Counted from the first letter of the stretch, positions 7,525 to 17,325 are shown. The stretch is 53,386 nt of DNA from Betaproteobacteria bacterium (GCA_016194905.1 JACQAP010000018.1:1-53386); one strand, 5' to 3'. Numbers and translations are program-made. The notes: generated by a model from the sequence alone, not told the origin.

Positions 7525-9501
7525 CTACTCCTTGGCCGACCGTACGACGACCACGTTATTCGGCCGGGCATGGGAAATGTCGAGCGCAAGCAGATTGTCG
7601 GCACGCACGAGATGCTTGTCATGCACGCGCCGCGTGAAACCGACGCGATCGAAGAATTCGAGGATCTGGATCGCGCGCTTTCGTCCGAGGCCGGTGGCGT
7701 CGCGAAACGCCGCCGCGCGCACTTCACCATCAACCATGTGCAAGCTGTTGGCGGTCGCTGCCAAGTCGCGAATCGCCGCCGGGTGGTAGAAGAGGTCGCA
7801 CACGATCTGAAACATCTCCCCGCGCTTGGAGGCGCGGATCATCGCCGCGCGCACCAGCGCTTCCGGCTGCGCGGCGCCCTTCGCCAGATCGCGTACCCAT
7901 GGTGGGTCGAATGGCGCATCGAGGAGCCGCGGCAGGATCTTCTCCACCAGCGCGCGTTCCTGCGCAGTGGGTGCGTTGTCGTGTTCCGGAAGATGCAGCC
8001 ACGGTCCATCTCGCCGGATTTTGCCGGCCGCGATGAGGTCCGCGACCAGCGCGCCGACCAATGCTGCGTCGAGCCGCGGAAAAGCGATGCGCTTGAGCCG
8101 TGCTCGATCAGGACCGGGCTCGTCAGGGTGCGCGCAGTGGAACGCGGCGAGCGCTTCAACGGCATGCTGCTGCAGCACGCGCCAATGATCGTTGCCGATG
8201 GTGAAATCGATGTCGGTGGTTGTGATACGGCGCGCGGCGAGGAGGCCGAGGTGCGCGTCGAGGTTGCGCACGTTGCCGGCGCACGCAAAGCGTTTCAGAT
8301 CGACGCCGAATGGCGCCTGTTCGACCAGCGCGGCAAGCTGGGCGCCCGGCGTCGCGGCTTCCAGCGCGGCCAGCACGGCCAAGCGCTCAGGTGATTTGCG
8401 ATAGCGCGCGGGCGCGAACGGGTCGAGCACTCGCCCGCCGCCGATGGTCCGCGTCGCCGACGCATCGCGGACAATGAAGCGATCGCCATGCCACGCCGCG
8501 ATCGAGTGTTGCAGAATTAGTTGCACGAGCCGGTTCGCACCTGGCGCCAATTCGTCGCGATGGAGCTCTGCACTGACGTCTTCATCCAGCACGACCAGCC
8601 GCGCGGGAACATGCGCTGCTCCACAATGGACATGCACATTCGTGCCGGAGCGCAAGGCCTTCGGCTCGTCGGCGAGCAGCGCGAGCCGCGCGTCAAAGCG
8701 TCCGCTTGCAAGCCAAATCGATGGCGCGACGACCCAGTCGCCACGTACGACGTCTTCGCGCGCGAAGCCGGCCAGATTGAGCGCGCAGCGCTGGCCGGTC
8801 GTGCCGAACTCGGCGGGCCGATTTTGGGCGTGGATGCTCCGCACGCGGACTCCGCGGCCGGAAGGCGCGATCACCATGCTGGCGCCGACTTGCACTTGTC
8901 CCGAGTGCACAGTTCCTGTGACCACAGTGCCGACGCCAGGCAGCGTGAACGACCGATCGACCGCGAGCCGGAAATACGCATCCTCCACGTGTCGGTCGCG
9001 CTGCTGCACAAATTCGCTCAGGAAGCGCTGCAGCGCTTCGAGCCCCGCGCCGGTCCGCCCGGAAACAGGAAAGATCGGCGCGTCCGCAAACGCAGTACCC
9101 GCTAGCAACGCGCGCAGTTCATGTTCGACTGTGACGACGCGCGCTTCGTCGACCATGTCGATCTTGGTCAGCGCGATGGCACCCGCAGCGATACCGAGGA
9201 GCAAGAGAATATTGAGGTGCTCACGCGTCTGCGGCATTACGCCATCGTCCGCGGCCACGACCAGCAGCGCGAAATCGATCCCCGTTGCACCGGACAGCAT
9301 GGTGTGAACGAAGCGTTCGTGGCCGGGAACATCGACGAAGCCAAGGACCTCGCCGTTGTCCAGTGGACGGTACGCGTAACCCAGCTCGATCGAGATGCCG
9401 CGCGCCTTCTCCTCGGGCAGGCGATCGGTGTCCACGCCGGTCAGCGCACGCACCAGCGTCGTCTTGCCGTGATCGATGTGCCCCGCAGTACCGACAATCA
9501 T
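7525..9501 (-). CDS. selB: Selenocysteine-specific translation elongation factor
   Basis: The 658-residue GTPase delivers Sec-tRNA to UGA codons that carry a SECIS hairpin. G-domain motifs: GHIDHGKTT at the N-terminus, DVPGHERF, and TKID. EF-Tu-like domains II and III follow. The C-terminal half is the winged-helix array that binds SECIS RNA, with the last repeats around FDRVGFTRRVHDKHLVR. Length is close to the E. coli protein (614 residues). ATG at 9501 overlaps the selA stop in ATGA, so translation is coupled. Its client is the fdnG gene at the head of the same gene block. Confidence 0.96.
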   Translation of the reverse strand: MIVGTAGHIDHGKTTLVRALTGVDTDRLPEEKARGISIELGYAYRPLDNGEVLGFVDVPGHERFVHTMLSGATGIDFALLVVAADDGVMPQTREHLNILLLLGIAAGAIALTKIDMVDEARVVTVEHELRALLAGTAFADAPIFPVSGRTGAGLEALQRFLSEFVQQRDRHVEDAYFRLAVDRSFTLPGVGTVVTGTVHSGQVQVGASMVIAPSGRGVRVRSIHAQNRPAEFGTTGQRCALNLAGFAREDVVRGDWVVAPSIWLASGRFDARLALLADEPKALRSGTNVHVHCGAAHVPARLVVLDEDVSAELHRDELAPGANRLVQLILQHSIAAWHGDRFIVRDASATRTIGGGRVLDPFAPARYRKSPERLAVLAALEAATPGAQLAALVEQAPFGVDLKRFACAGNVRNLDAHLGLLAARRITTTDIDFTIGNDHWRVLQQHAVEALAAFHCAHPDEPGPDRARLKRIAFPRLDAALVGALVADLIAAGKIRRDGPWLHLPEHDNAPTAQERALVEKILPRLLDAPFDPPWVRDLAKGAAQPEALVRAAMIRASKRGEMFQIVCDLFYHPAAIRDLAATANSLHMVDGEVRAAAFRDATGLGRKRAIQILEFFDRVGFTRRVHDKHLVRADNLLALDISHARPNNVVVVRSAKE

Positions 9502-10949
9502 GACGCGATTGGACGAACGTTGAGTCTTGGCAACTGGGCGACGAATGCCGCTTCGTCTTCGAGCGTGCGCAGGTCGAGAATCAGCGCATTGTCCGCGATG
9601 CGGCCGATAACCGGCACCGGCAGTGCGCGCAGCGCGGCGGCCAGGGCGTTGAGTCGCCGTCCCGTGCCTTTGCCTTCCTTACGGCAGCGAACGAAGAGGC
9701 CCGCACTCGGTAGGAGGTCGATTGGCAGCGATCCGCTCCCGATTTGGCTGTGGACCGCGCCGCAGACGACGTCAAACTGCGCTCCGACCGCCCGTGCCAG
9801 CGCAGGCGCGACGCTCTTGGCGAGCGCGTCGATTTCTGCCAGGGGCCGTGTCAGTAGACGCAGCGTCGGCAGGCGCCTCGTCAACTGCTCCGGATGGCGA
9901 TACAAGGCGAGCGTGGCTTCCAGCGCGGCCATGGTCAGCTTGGAGACCCGCAACGCGCGCTTGAGCGGGTGCTTCTTGATCTTGCTGATCCATTCGCGCT
10001 TGCCGATGATCAGCCCCGCCTGCGGTCCCCCGAGAAGCTTGTCGCCGCTGAAGGTGACGATATCCGCACCGTTGGCCAGCGCCTCCTGCGGCATCGGTTC
10101 ATGCGGCAGCCCGTATTGCGCGAGGTCGACCAGGCTGCCACTGCCCAGATCGACGGCGAGGGGGAGACCCGCGCGGTGCGCGATGTCCGCTAGTTGATCT
10201 TCGTCGACTGCCGCGGTAAAGCCCCTTACGACGTAGTTGCTCGCGTGGACCTTCATTATCAGCGCGCTCTTGGCCGTGACCGCGCCGACATAGTCGCGCG
10301 CGTGCGTTCGGTTGGTCGTGCCCACTTCGATCATTTTGGCGCCGGCACATTTCATGACGTCGGGCATCCGAAACGACCCGCCGATCTCGACCAGCTCCCC
10401 GCGCGACACGATGACTTCACGTTTGGCAGCGAGCGCCGCGATGGTCAGCAACACCGCCGACGCATTGTTGTTGACGACAGTCGCGGCTTGCGCGCCGGTG
10501 AGCTCGCAGACGAGATCCTCGACCAGCGCATCGCGGTCGCCGCGCGCTCCGCTGTCGAGATCGAATTCCAGATTCGTCGGCGCGTGCATCGCCTGCGCCA
10601 CGGCAACGATCGCTTCTTCGGGTAGCAGCGCGCGGCCCAGGTTGGTGTGCAGCACGGTGCCGGTCAGGTTGAAGACCGGCTTCAATGCCGGGGTGAGCCG
10701 CGAGTCGATCCGCGCGGACAGCGCCGCCGCGATACCGGCCTCATCGACCGCGTGGACGGGTTTGCCCAGGAGCCGCGCTTCGCGCCAGTCGCGCAGCAGC
10801 GCACGGACCTCGCCGGTGACAAAGGCCCGACCGTGCGCGTCGATCAGCACCGAGACCGCCGGAAGTTTGAGTACCCGATCGACAGAAGGCAACTGCTTCA
10901 ACTGCGCCTTCGAGCCACGGACCGTGGATTCGAGCGGCGAGGCGCTCAT
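9498..10949 (-). CDS. selA: L-seryl-tRNA(Sec) selenium transferase
   Basis: This 483-residue PLP enzyme converts Ser-tRNA(Sec) to Sec-tRNA(Sec) using selenophosphate. The PLP-binding lysine lies in FSGDKLLGGPQAGLI. Other conserved segments are NLTGTVLHTNLGRALL and VVNNNASAVLL. Length matches the family (E. coli SelA has 463 residues). The start codon overlaps the fdhE stop by four bases, and its own stop overlaps the selB start by four, so fdhE-selA-selB are translationally linked. The selenophosphate donor gene selD is not in the window. Confidence 0.96.
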   Translation of the reverse strand: MSASPLESTVRGSKAQLKQLPSVDRVLKLPAVSVLIDAHGRAFVTGEVRALLRDWREARLLGKPVHAVDEAGIAAALSARIDSRLTPALKPVFNLTGTVLHTNLGRALLPEEAIVAVAQAMHAPTNLEFDLDSGARGDRDALVEDLVCELTGAQAATVVNNNASAVLLTIAALAAKREVIVSRGELVEIGGSFRMPDVMKCAGAKMIEVGTTNRTHARDYVGAVTAKSALIMKVHASNYVVRGFTAAVDEDQLADIAHRAGLPLAVDLGSGSLVDLAQYGLPHEPMPQEALANGADIVTFSGDKLLGGPQAGLIIGKREWISKIKKHPLKRALRVSKLTMAALEATLALYRHPEQLTRRLPTLRLLTRPLAEIDALAKSVAPALARAVGAQFDVVCGAVHSQIGSGSLPIDLLPSAGLFVRCRKEGKGTGRRLNALAAALRALPVPVIGRIADNALILDLRTLEDEAAFVAQLPRLNVRPIAS

Positions 10950-11887
10950 TCTGGTCCCGGATCGCCGTGAATCAGCATGAAATTGATGCCGGAGGGGCGC
11001 TTGCCGGTGTCGGCAACGAGCAGATCGAGTGGCAGCGACGCGAGATCGTCGGCGACCGGCTCAACATGCGGGTCGCGATCCATGTAGCAGATTTTGAGAT
11101 ACGTACCGCACTCCTCGCAGACTTCGGCCTTCACCGCTTTCTTGTCGACGGGCGCACTGTCGTCGAGCGCGAGATAACTGACGCCTTTGGTGCTCTCGCA
11201 GTTGGTGCATTTGATGCGCACCATGTGCCATTCGGCGTTGCACAGCGCGCAGTGCAGGAAGCGATAGCCCGCCTCCTTGGCACCGATGCGCGCCACGCTC
11301 GCGGTCGGTCGACAGCCGCAGCATGGGCAGATGGTCGCCACGTCAGGCCGCGGGAACACTTGGTCACCCAGCGCGATCGCCAGATGCGTGAAATAGACCT
11401 GCAGGCCGGCGCCGATCAGCGGCGCGGTCGCGATGTCGAGACCGAACGCGATGCCGGCCAACAGCTTGCTCGCTTGCGCCTCATAGAGCTCGTCGCGGCT
11501 ACCCTCCAGCGTGACGACGACCTGGTTGAGACGGCCCGTCGTGCGCTCGGCGAGCGAGCGCAGCAGGTACCGCAGTCCGTTGCACCACTGCTGATCGCGG
11601 GCGTGCGTTTGAAAATTGAGCGGCGGAATGCCATGCTCGTTGCACTGCGCGATGGCGGTGGGCGACGGCAGCCGCACTGGCGGCATGTGCTCGAGCAATG
11701 ACTGTTGTTCGTCGGCAAGGAGCGCGATGAACTCCAGGTATCCTTCCATCGCGTGTCCCTTGGCGAGCGCACGCAGCCGTGCGGCGCGCTCCGCGAACGC
11801 GGCAGCGCGCTCGGGCAGGCGCAGGTAGGGAATCGTCGATCCCCCCTGCGCGGCGATCTCTTCCGGCGTCAACAGCTTCTGTTGCAT
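10946..11887 (-). CDS. fdhE: Formate dehydrogenase accessory protein FdhE
   Basis: The 313-residue product matches FdhE (309 residues in E. coli), a cytoplasmic rubredoxin-like protein needed to mature respiratory formate dehydrogenase. Four paired-cysteine motifs are visible: CPCCGC, CALC, CTNC and CEECG. ATG at 11887 is chosen (MQQKLLTPEEIAAQ); an in-frame GTG six codons upstream is an alternative. A longer frame reaches back to 12181 but runs antiparallel to nothing conserved and overlaps fdnI, so it is rejected. The gene lies 77 bases after fdnI and overlaps selA by four bases. Confidence 0.93.
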   Translation of the reverse strand: MQQKLLTPEEIAAQGGSTIPYLRLPERAAAFAERAARLRALAKGHAMEGYLEFIALLADEQQSLLEHMPPVRLPSPTAIAQCNEHGIPPLNFQTHARDQQWCNGLRYLLRSLAERTTGRLNQVVVTLEGSRDELYEAQASKLLAGIAFGLDIATAPLIGAGLQVYFTHLAIALGDQVFPRPDVATICPCCGCRPTASVARIGAKEAGYRFLHCALCNAEWHMVRIKCTNCESTKGVSYLALDDSAPVDKKAVKAEVCEECGTYLKICYMDRDPHVEPVADDLASLPLDLLVADTGKRPSGINFMLIHGDPGPE

Positions 11888-11964
11888 GATGGTCTTGTGC
11901 GGCACGCGCAACAATGAACGAAACCGGGACGAGCATGCTCGCCCCCGGGGTCTTGCATTATGAG

Positions 11965-12591
11965 CTAGCCCTGCTTGGTCTTCTCCCGCAACCACGCCCG
12001 GTGGTGCTTCGCCGCCCACTTGGCGGACACGGTACCGCGCATCATGGCGCGAATCGAACCCTTGATCCAGATCGCGGCATAGATATGGACGATGATGCCG
12101 ATGATCAGCACCGTTGCCGCAGCCGAGTGCAGCAGCGTCGCCAGGCGCACAAGCGTGATCGGGAAATAGTCGGCGAACCACGGCCGCCAGAACAGCACGC
12201 CGGTGACGAACAACGTGACCGTGCAGATCACCATCAGCCAGAACAACACCTTCTGGCCGGCGTTGTAGCGCCCGACTTCGGGCAGCTTGTCCTCCCGGTT
12301 ATTGACGACGTCGCGCCATTGTTTCAACCACCGCCAGTCGCGGTCCTCGATCTTGTTGTAGTTCCAGAAGCGCAACATCATTGAGAGGAATGCGGCGAAC
12401 ATCACCACGCCGATGAACGGGTGCAGGATGCGCGTCCACGGGCCTCCGCCGAACAGATTGCTGAGCCAGAACAGTGCCGGGTGAAACATCGACAGCCCGG
12501 ACAGTCCCGCCAGGATGAAGGCGATGGCGACGATCCAATGATTGACTCTTTCACTGTCGGAGTACCGTTGGACTTGTGTCTTAGGATTCAT
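11965..12591 (-). CDS. fdnI: Formate dehydrogenase gamma subunit, cytochrome b556
   Basis: The 208-residue membrane protein has four hydrophobic segments typical of the FdnI/FdoI family. The N-terminus ERVNHWIVAIAFILAGLSG and the later LLHSAAATVLIIGIIVHIY carry histidines placed to bind haem b. It anchors the FdnGH pair to the inner membrane and passes electrons to quinone. The start at 12591 has a GGAG ribosome-binding site in the 9-base gap after fdnH, consistent with one operon. Confidence 0.94.
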   Translation of the reverse strand: MNPKTQVQRYSDSERVNHWIVAIAFILAGLSGLSMFHPALFWLSNLFGGGPWTRILHPFIGVVMFAAFLSMMLRFWNYNKIEDRDWRWLKQWRDVVNNREDKLPEVGRYNAGQKVLFWLMVICTVTLFVTGVLFWRPWFADYFPITLVRLATLLHSAAATVLIIGIIVHIYAAIWIKGSIRAMMRGTVSAKWAAKHHRAWLREKTKQG

Positions 12592-12600
12592 CTCGGGCTC

Positions 12601-13491
12601 CTAATGCTTAGCCGGCGTTTCGGCGCTCTCGTCCTCCGCGTCCGCGTCGTTCGGTCCGACCTTGACGTAGTGGAAGAACCCGGCGAGCGCCGTGACGCCC
12701 ATGACCAGTAGCGCAAGCGGCTTCAGTGCGCCCTTCCAGAGGCCGACCATCGGACTGATGTGCGGGTCTGCGGGAAGCCCGTGGTAGATCTCGGGCTTGT
12801 CGGCGTGCTTCAACACGTACATGACGTGCGTGCCCCCCACGCCTTGCGGGTCATACAGGCCCGCATTCTGGTAGCCGCGCTCTTTCAGATCGACAATCCG
12901 CTCATCGGCTTGCTCGATCATGTCCTCCTTGCTGCCGAAGGTGATCGCGCCGGTCGGGCAGGTCTTGACGCACGCCGGCTCGAGGCCCACGCCGACGCGG
13001 TCGGAGCACAACGTGCACTTGTACGCCTTGTTGTCCTGCTTGGAGATTCGCGGGATATTGAACGGGCAGCCGGTCACGCAAGAGCCGCAGCCGATGCAAT
13101 GTTCCTCGATAAAGTCGACGATGCCGTTCGAATACTGCACGATTGCACCGGGGGCCGGGCAGGCCTTGAGGCACCCCGGGTCGGCGCAGTGCATGCAGCC
13201 GTCTTTGCGGATCAACCACTCCAGCTTGCCATTTTCCTCCTCATACTCGGTAAAGCGCATCACGGTCCACGTATCGGCCGACAAGTCGGCGGGGTTGTCG
13301 TAGACGCCGACGTTATGGCCGACCGCGTCGCGGACATCGTTCCACTCGCCGCATGCCACCTGGCACGCCTTGCAGCCGATGCATTTCGAGATGTCGATCA
13401 GCTTGGCGACTTCGACGGTGCTGCGGACCGAAGGCGAAGGTGTTGTCGTGGCGGAGCGCTGCTTGAGGTCAAGCGATTGCAGGGATGACAT
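12601..13491 (-). CDS. fdnH: Formate dehydrogenase beta subunit, four [4Fe-4S] ferredoxin
   Basis: The 296-residue iron-sulfur subunit carries electrons from the molybdenum/tungsten site to the cytochrome subunit. Four cysteine clusters are seen: [37 protein letters not shown], and a CTLC with distant CVKTCP. A C-terminal transmembrane helix ([17 protein letters not shown]) anchors it, as in E. coli FdnH. ATG at 13491 follows a GGAGG site and sits 11 bases after the fdnG stop; the frame runs further upstream, inside fdnG, but without conservation. The acidic C-terminal tail ([11 protein letters not shown]) is presumably at the membrane surface. Confidence 0.94.
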   Translation of the reverse strand: MSSLQSLDLKQRSATTTPSPSVRSTVEVAKLIDISKCIGCKACQVACGEWNDVRDAVGHNVGVYDNPADLSADTWTVMRFTEYEEENGKLEWLIRKDGCMHCADPGCLKACPAPGAIVQYSNGIVDFIEEHCIGCGSCVTGCPFNIPRISKQDNKAYKCTLCSDRVGVGLEPACVKTCPTGAITFGSKEDMIEQADERIVDLKERGYQNAGLYDPQGVGGTHVMYVLKHADKPEIYHGLPADPHISPMVGLWKGALKPLALLVMGVTALAGFFHYVKVGPNDADAEDESAETPAKH

Positions 13492-13502
13492 GGCGGCCTC
13501 CG

Positions 13503-16500
13503 CTACGCTTTGTCGATGGTCACGATGAACGCCTTGAATTCGGGCGTCTGCGTGTTCGCGTCGCCCACAAACGGCGTCAGGGTGTTGGCGAGATAGCCCA
13601 TCTTCGCCACGCCCTTGAAGCCCCAGTGGTTCGGAATGCCGACGGTGTGCACCTTCTGTCCGTTGCACTCCAGCGCCTTGATCCGCTTGGTCACCACGGC
13701 AACGGTCTCGATCTGCCCGCGGTTCGATCGCACCTTGACCTTGTCGCCGTCCTTGATGCCTTTTTCCTTGGCCAAGTCTTCGCCGATCTCCACAAACTGT
13801 TGCGGTTGCGTGATGGCATTCGATTCGACGTGCTTGGTCCAGTAGTGAAAGTGCTCAGTGAGACGATACGTCGTGGCCGCGTAGGGGAATTCCTTCGGCG
13901 TGCCGAAAGCCTCCAGGTCGTTCTTGAACACCCGTGCCGCCGGATTCGCCCGAACGTTCGGGCTTTGCGGATGCATCGGGTTCACCGAGATGGGCGATTC
14001 GAATGGCTCGTAGTGCTCGGGGAGCGGCCCGTCCACCAGGCCGACCGGTGTGAACAGCTTGGCGACACCTTCGGCGGTCATGATGAACGGCCCGACGTTT
14101 TCGTCCGGTGCGGCATCGGGACGCATATCCGGCGTGTCGGCACCGCCCCAAGCCTTGCCGTTCCAGAATACCAATTTGCGTTTGAGGTCCCATGGCTTGC
14201 CCGACGGGTCGCTGGAAGCGCGGTTGTACAAGATTCGCCGATTGACGGGCCACGCCCAAGCCCAGTTCAGCGTCTGGCCGATACCGTAGGGATCACTGTT
14301 GTCACGGCGCGCCATCTGGTTGCCGGCTTGCGTCCACGCGCCGGAGTAGATCCAGCAGCCGCAGGAGGTCGTCCCGTCATCGCGCAGAAACGCGAAGCTC
14401 GGAATCTGATCGCCAGCCTTGACCAGCACCTTGGTCGCGTCCTTCGGATCAGTCAGGTCGGCGAGCGCCTTGCCGTTGTACTCCATGGCGATCTCCTCCG
14501 GTGCGGGCACCGCAGGAATCTTGTAGGCCCAGGTCAGGTTGACGATCGGGTCCGGAAAGGCGCCCCCGTCCTTGGCATACATGGCGCGGATCCGCGTGAA
14601 CAGCCCGGCGATGATTTCGGGGTCACCCCTGGCCTCGCCCGGAGGATCGGCGCCCTTCCAATGCCATTGCAGCCAGCGACCGGAATTGGTCAGCGAGCCC
14701 TCCTCCTCGGCGAAGCACGTAGACGGCAGACGGAACACTTCGGTCGGAATTTTGGCCGGATCGACGTCGTTATAAGGCCCGTAGTTCTTCCAGAATTCCG
14801 AGGTCTCGGTTGCCAATGGATCAATAATCACCAGGAACTTGAGCTTCGATAGCGCGCCGACGATCTTCGCCTTGTTCGGGAACGAGCCGACTGGGTTGAA
14901 GCCCTGGCAGATATAGCCGTGGATCTTGCCCTGTCCCATCAACTCGAACGCTTGCAGGATGTCGTATTCCCTGTCGAGCTTCGGCAGATACTCGAACGCC
15001 CAGTTGTTGTCCTTGGTCGCGGCATTGCCGTACCAGGCCTTCATGAGGCTTACATAGAACTTGGGGAAGTTCTGCCAGTAGCTCATCTGGTTCGGCCGCA
15101 GCGGCTTGAGCGCCCGCGCCTTCACATAATCCTCGAAGGACTGCTCCCTCTGCCTGGGCAGGCCGAAGTAACCCGGCAGCGCGCTGGAGAGCAACCCCAA
15201 ATCCGTGAGCCCCTGGATGTTGCTGTGGCCGCGCAGGGCGTTCATACCACCGCCCGATATGCCGATGTTGCCGAGCAGCAGTTGCATTATCGCCGCGGTG
15301 CGGATCATCTGCGAGCCCGTCGAGTGCTGCGTCCAGCCCAGCGCGTACAGGATGGTCATCGCCCGGTCCGGCGCCGCGGTCGAGCCGATCATTTCGCAGA
15401 TCTTGAGGAACGCTTCCTTCGGGGTGCCGCAGATCTTCGACACCATCTCGGGCGTGTAGCGCGAGTAGTGTGCTTTCATTACCTGGAACACGCAGCGTGG
15501 ATTTTGCAGAGTTTCGTCGACGACCGCGAAGCCGGCCTTGTCCTTATCGTAAACCCACGTCGCAGGATCGTAGCTTCGCTTGACGTCGCTGTAGCCGCTG
15601 AAGAGTCCGTCTGCGAAGCCGTATTTCTCATTCAAGACAAACGACGCGTTGGTGTACGCCTTGACGTACTCCTTCTGTATCTTGTCGCTGGAGAGCAGAT
15701 AGTTGATGACGCCGCCGAGAAATGCGATGTCGGTTCCCACGCGAATCGGCGCGTAGTAATCGGCCATCGCGGCCGAGCGGGTGAAGCGTGGATCGACGAC
15801 GATCAGCTTGGCCTTGTTATGCGCCTTGGCTTCGGTGACCCACTTGAATCCGCACGGGTGGGCCTCCGCGGCGTTGCCACCCATGATCAGCACGATGTCG
15901 GCGTTTTTGATGTCAACCCAGTGGTTGGTCATCGCACCGCGGCCAAACGTCGGGGCCAGACTGGCCACCGTCGGGCCGTGTCAGACGCGAGCTTGATTAT
16001 CGAATACGAGTGCTCCCATGCTACGCATCACCTTTTGAGTGAGGTAGCCGGATTCGTTGCTGGAGGCCGATGCCGCCAACATGCCGGTGGTGAGCCAGCG
16101 ATTGACGATGAGACCGTCGTCCGTCTTGGCGACGAAGTTCGCATCGCGGTCGGCCTTCATCAGCCCGGCGATTTTGTCGAGCGCCTCGTCCCACGACATA
16201 CGTTTCCAGTCGTTCGAGCCGGCGGCGCGATACTCGGGATATTGGAGGCGATTCGGGCTGTGAACGAAATCGAGAAGCCCGGCGCCTTTGGGACAGAGGG
16301 TGCCGCGGTTTACCGGATGATCCGGGTCGCCTTCGATGTGAATGATTTCCGACTTGGCGTTCTTTGCCTTATCGCCGAGGCTGTACATGATGATGCCGCA
16401 GCCAACGGCGCAGTAAGGGCACGTGTTGCGTGTCTCGGTGGTGCGGGCCAGCTTGAAGTTACGCGTTTCAGCCAGCACCGGTTGTGGAGAAAAGCCGAGC

Positions 16501-16568
16501 AGCGCAAGGCTCGAGCCACCGAGTCCGGCCGCGCAGGCCTTGAAAAACTGCCGACGGTTCACGTCCAT
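13503..16568 (-). CDS. fdnG: Formate dehydrogenase alpha subunit, selenoprotein (TGA = Sec at residue 196)
   Basis: This is the catalytic molybdopterin subunit that oxidises formate to CO2 in the periplasm. Read through the in-frame TGA at 15981-15983, the product is 1021 residues, close to E. coli FdnG (1015), and Sec falls at residue 196, the same position. The N-terminus has a Tat signal (NRRQFFK then a hydrophobic stretch). The [4Fe-4S] motif begins CPYCAVGCG and ends CPKG. The segment around Sec reads [24 protein letters not shown] at 16568 is chosen because a GGAGGGGGAG site precedes it; the frame runs to 16820 without conservation. A standard gene caller will split it in two. A degenerate inverted repeat upstream may be its operator. 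Confidence 0.96.
15940..15983 (-). promoter_or_regulatory. In-frame UGA plus bacterial SECIS hairpin in fdnG
   Basis: Directly after the UGA (15983-15981), the RNA can form an outer stem CGGCC (15978-15974) with GGCCG (15944-15940), and an inner stem GGCC (15966-15963) with GGCC (15957-15954) closing a five-base loop AGUCU. The loop has the adjacent G-U expected for SelB binding, and the hairpin sits at the usual distance from UGA in E. coli formate dehydrogenase genes. The fold was drawn by eye. Confidence 0.85.
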
Positions 16569-16634
16569 AGGGACTCCCCCTCCAAAATTCCAGAGCGCAA
16601 GTCGTATGTTGACTGCCAGCGTGTGATTTGCTGT

Positions 16635-16664
16635 TTCACGCGGTCCACCAATCTGGCGCGTGAA
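16635..16664. promoter_or_regulatory. Inverted repeat upstream of fdnG
   Basis: The arms ttcacgcg (16635-16642) and cgcgtgaa (16657-16664) are a perfect 8-base inverted repeat with a 14-base spacer, centred about 80 bases upstream of the fdnG start. Such a site could bind a dimeric regulator. No match to FNR, NarL or sigma-54 signals is obvious. Around it, 16569-16851 holds no gene. Confidence 0.4.
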
Positions 16665-16851
16665 GCACCCCGGCCAATGCCACTTCTTCTCGATGAATAT
16701 ACGTCCATTGTCGCTGTCTGGCAATTTGAAGATGTGTCGCGTCTTACCCGATGAGAAATGAGTCAAAATGGCGGTTATGTACACGTTTGCCGATGGGCGC
16801 TGCAATGCTCTGGTCTGCAAAAATGGGGTTTAGCGCATCGCCCACCACGAA

Positions 16852-16968
16852 GTGGCGATTCCGATAGCGCGCACCGGGCACGCAGAACCGCGATCAGGAC
16901 TATTCTCTCAGCCGGAGGCCACGCCGGAGGGTCGCAGGATGAGCCTAGGCTATTGAAATATTGGAGGC
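16852..16968 (+). repeat. Direct repeat, copy 1 (117 bp)
   Basis: This starts gtggcgattccgatagcg and ends with attggaggc. It matches 19557-19687 almost throughout; differences are a few substitutions, a one-base indel, a missing 10-base segment (aagcgacgtc in copy 2) and a shorter run of T before the end. The last seven bases, tggaggc, equal the 3' end of the tRNA-Cys gene at copy 2, although no tRNA follows here. The sequence between the copies carries a GNAT remnant, amtB and glnK. Confidence 0.85.
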
Positions 16969-17009
16969 TATGCCGCGGTCAGCTCCGGGTCGCCACGCAG
17001 TTCCGTGAT

Positions 17010-17325
17010 TAATTTTTCCCGAGTGCTCGTAGAAGGCTTTCGCTTCGTTATCCTTTGCGTGGACCAGGATGGGCGGATGCCGGCAATGTCCGCGGCCTGG
17101 GCAGTCCGCAAGAGCGCATCCTTAAGGAGGAAGCTTTCCCGAGGCCCTGCCCCGCCTGGCGCTCGTCCACCGCGAGACGGGCCAGGATCATCACAGAAAT
17201 CGGATAGCGCGGCATCGCCTTCCTCACCCGCTCAGTCGCCGCGGCGTGGGCGACCGCGCCGCGACCGCCAGGTTGTAACAGCCCACCACGGCCTTGTCGC
17301 GGCAGGCGACATAGGTCTGCGTGCT
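17010..17325 (-). pseudogene. Frameshifted GNAT acetyltransferase (TacT-toxin-like) remnant
   Basis: Minus-strand pieces in different frames line up with TacT-like GNAT proteins: TQTYVACRDKAVVGCYNLAV, then AHAAATERVRKAMPRYPISV leading into MILARLAVDERQAGQGLGK (the acetyl-CoA site), then LLKDALLRTAQAADIAGIR, then PILVHAKDNEAKAFYEHSG. At least three frameshifts separate them, so no intact enzyme can be made. Functional relatives acetylate aminoacyl-tRNAs and are paired with a ribbon-helix-helix antitoxin; none is visible here. Boundaries are approximate. Confidence 0.72.

Noticed and set aside
13485-14852. A 455-codon plus-strand frame opposite fdnG
   Set aside because: Same reason; no motif, and it starts inside fdnH.
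15981-15983. Premature stop making fdnG a pseudogene
   Set aside because: The TGA is at the known Sec position, is followed by a SECIS fold, and selA, selB and selC are adjacent.
14919-16754. A 611-codon open frame on the plus strand opposite fdnG
   Set aside because: It is antisense to a conserved selenoprotein gene, has no recognisable domain and is the expected shadow of GC-rich codon use.
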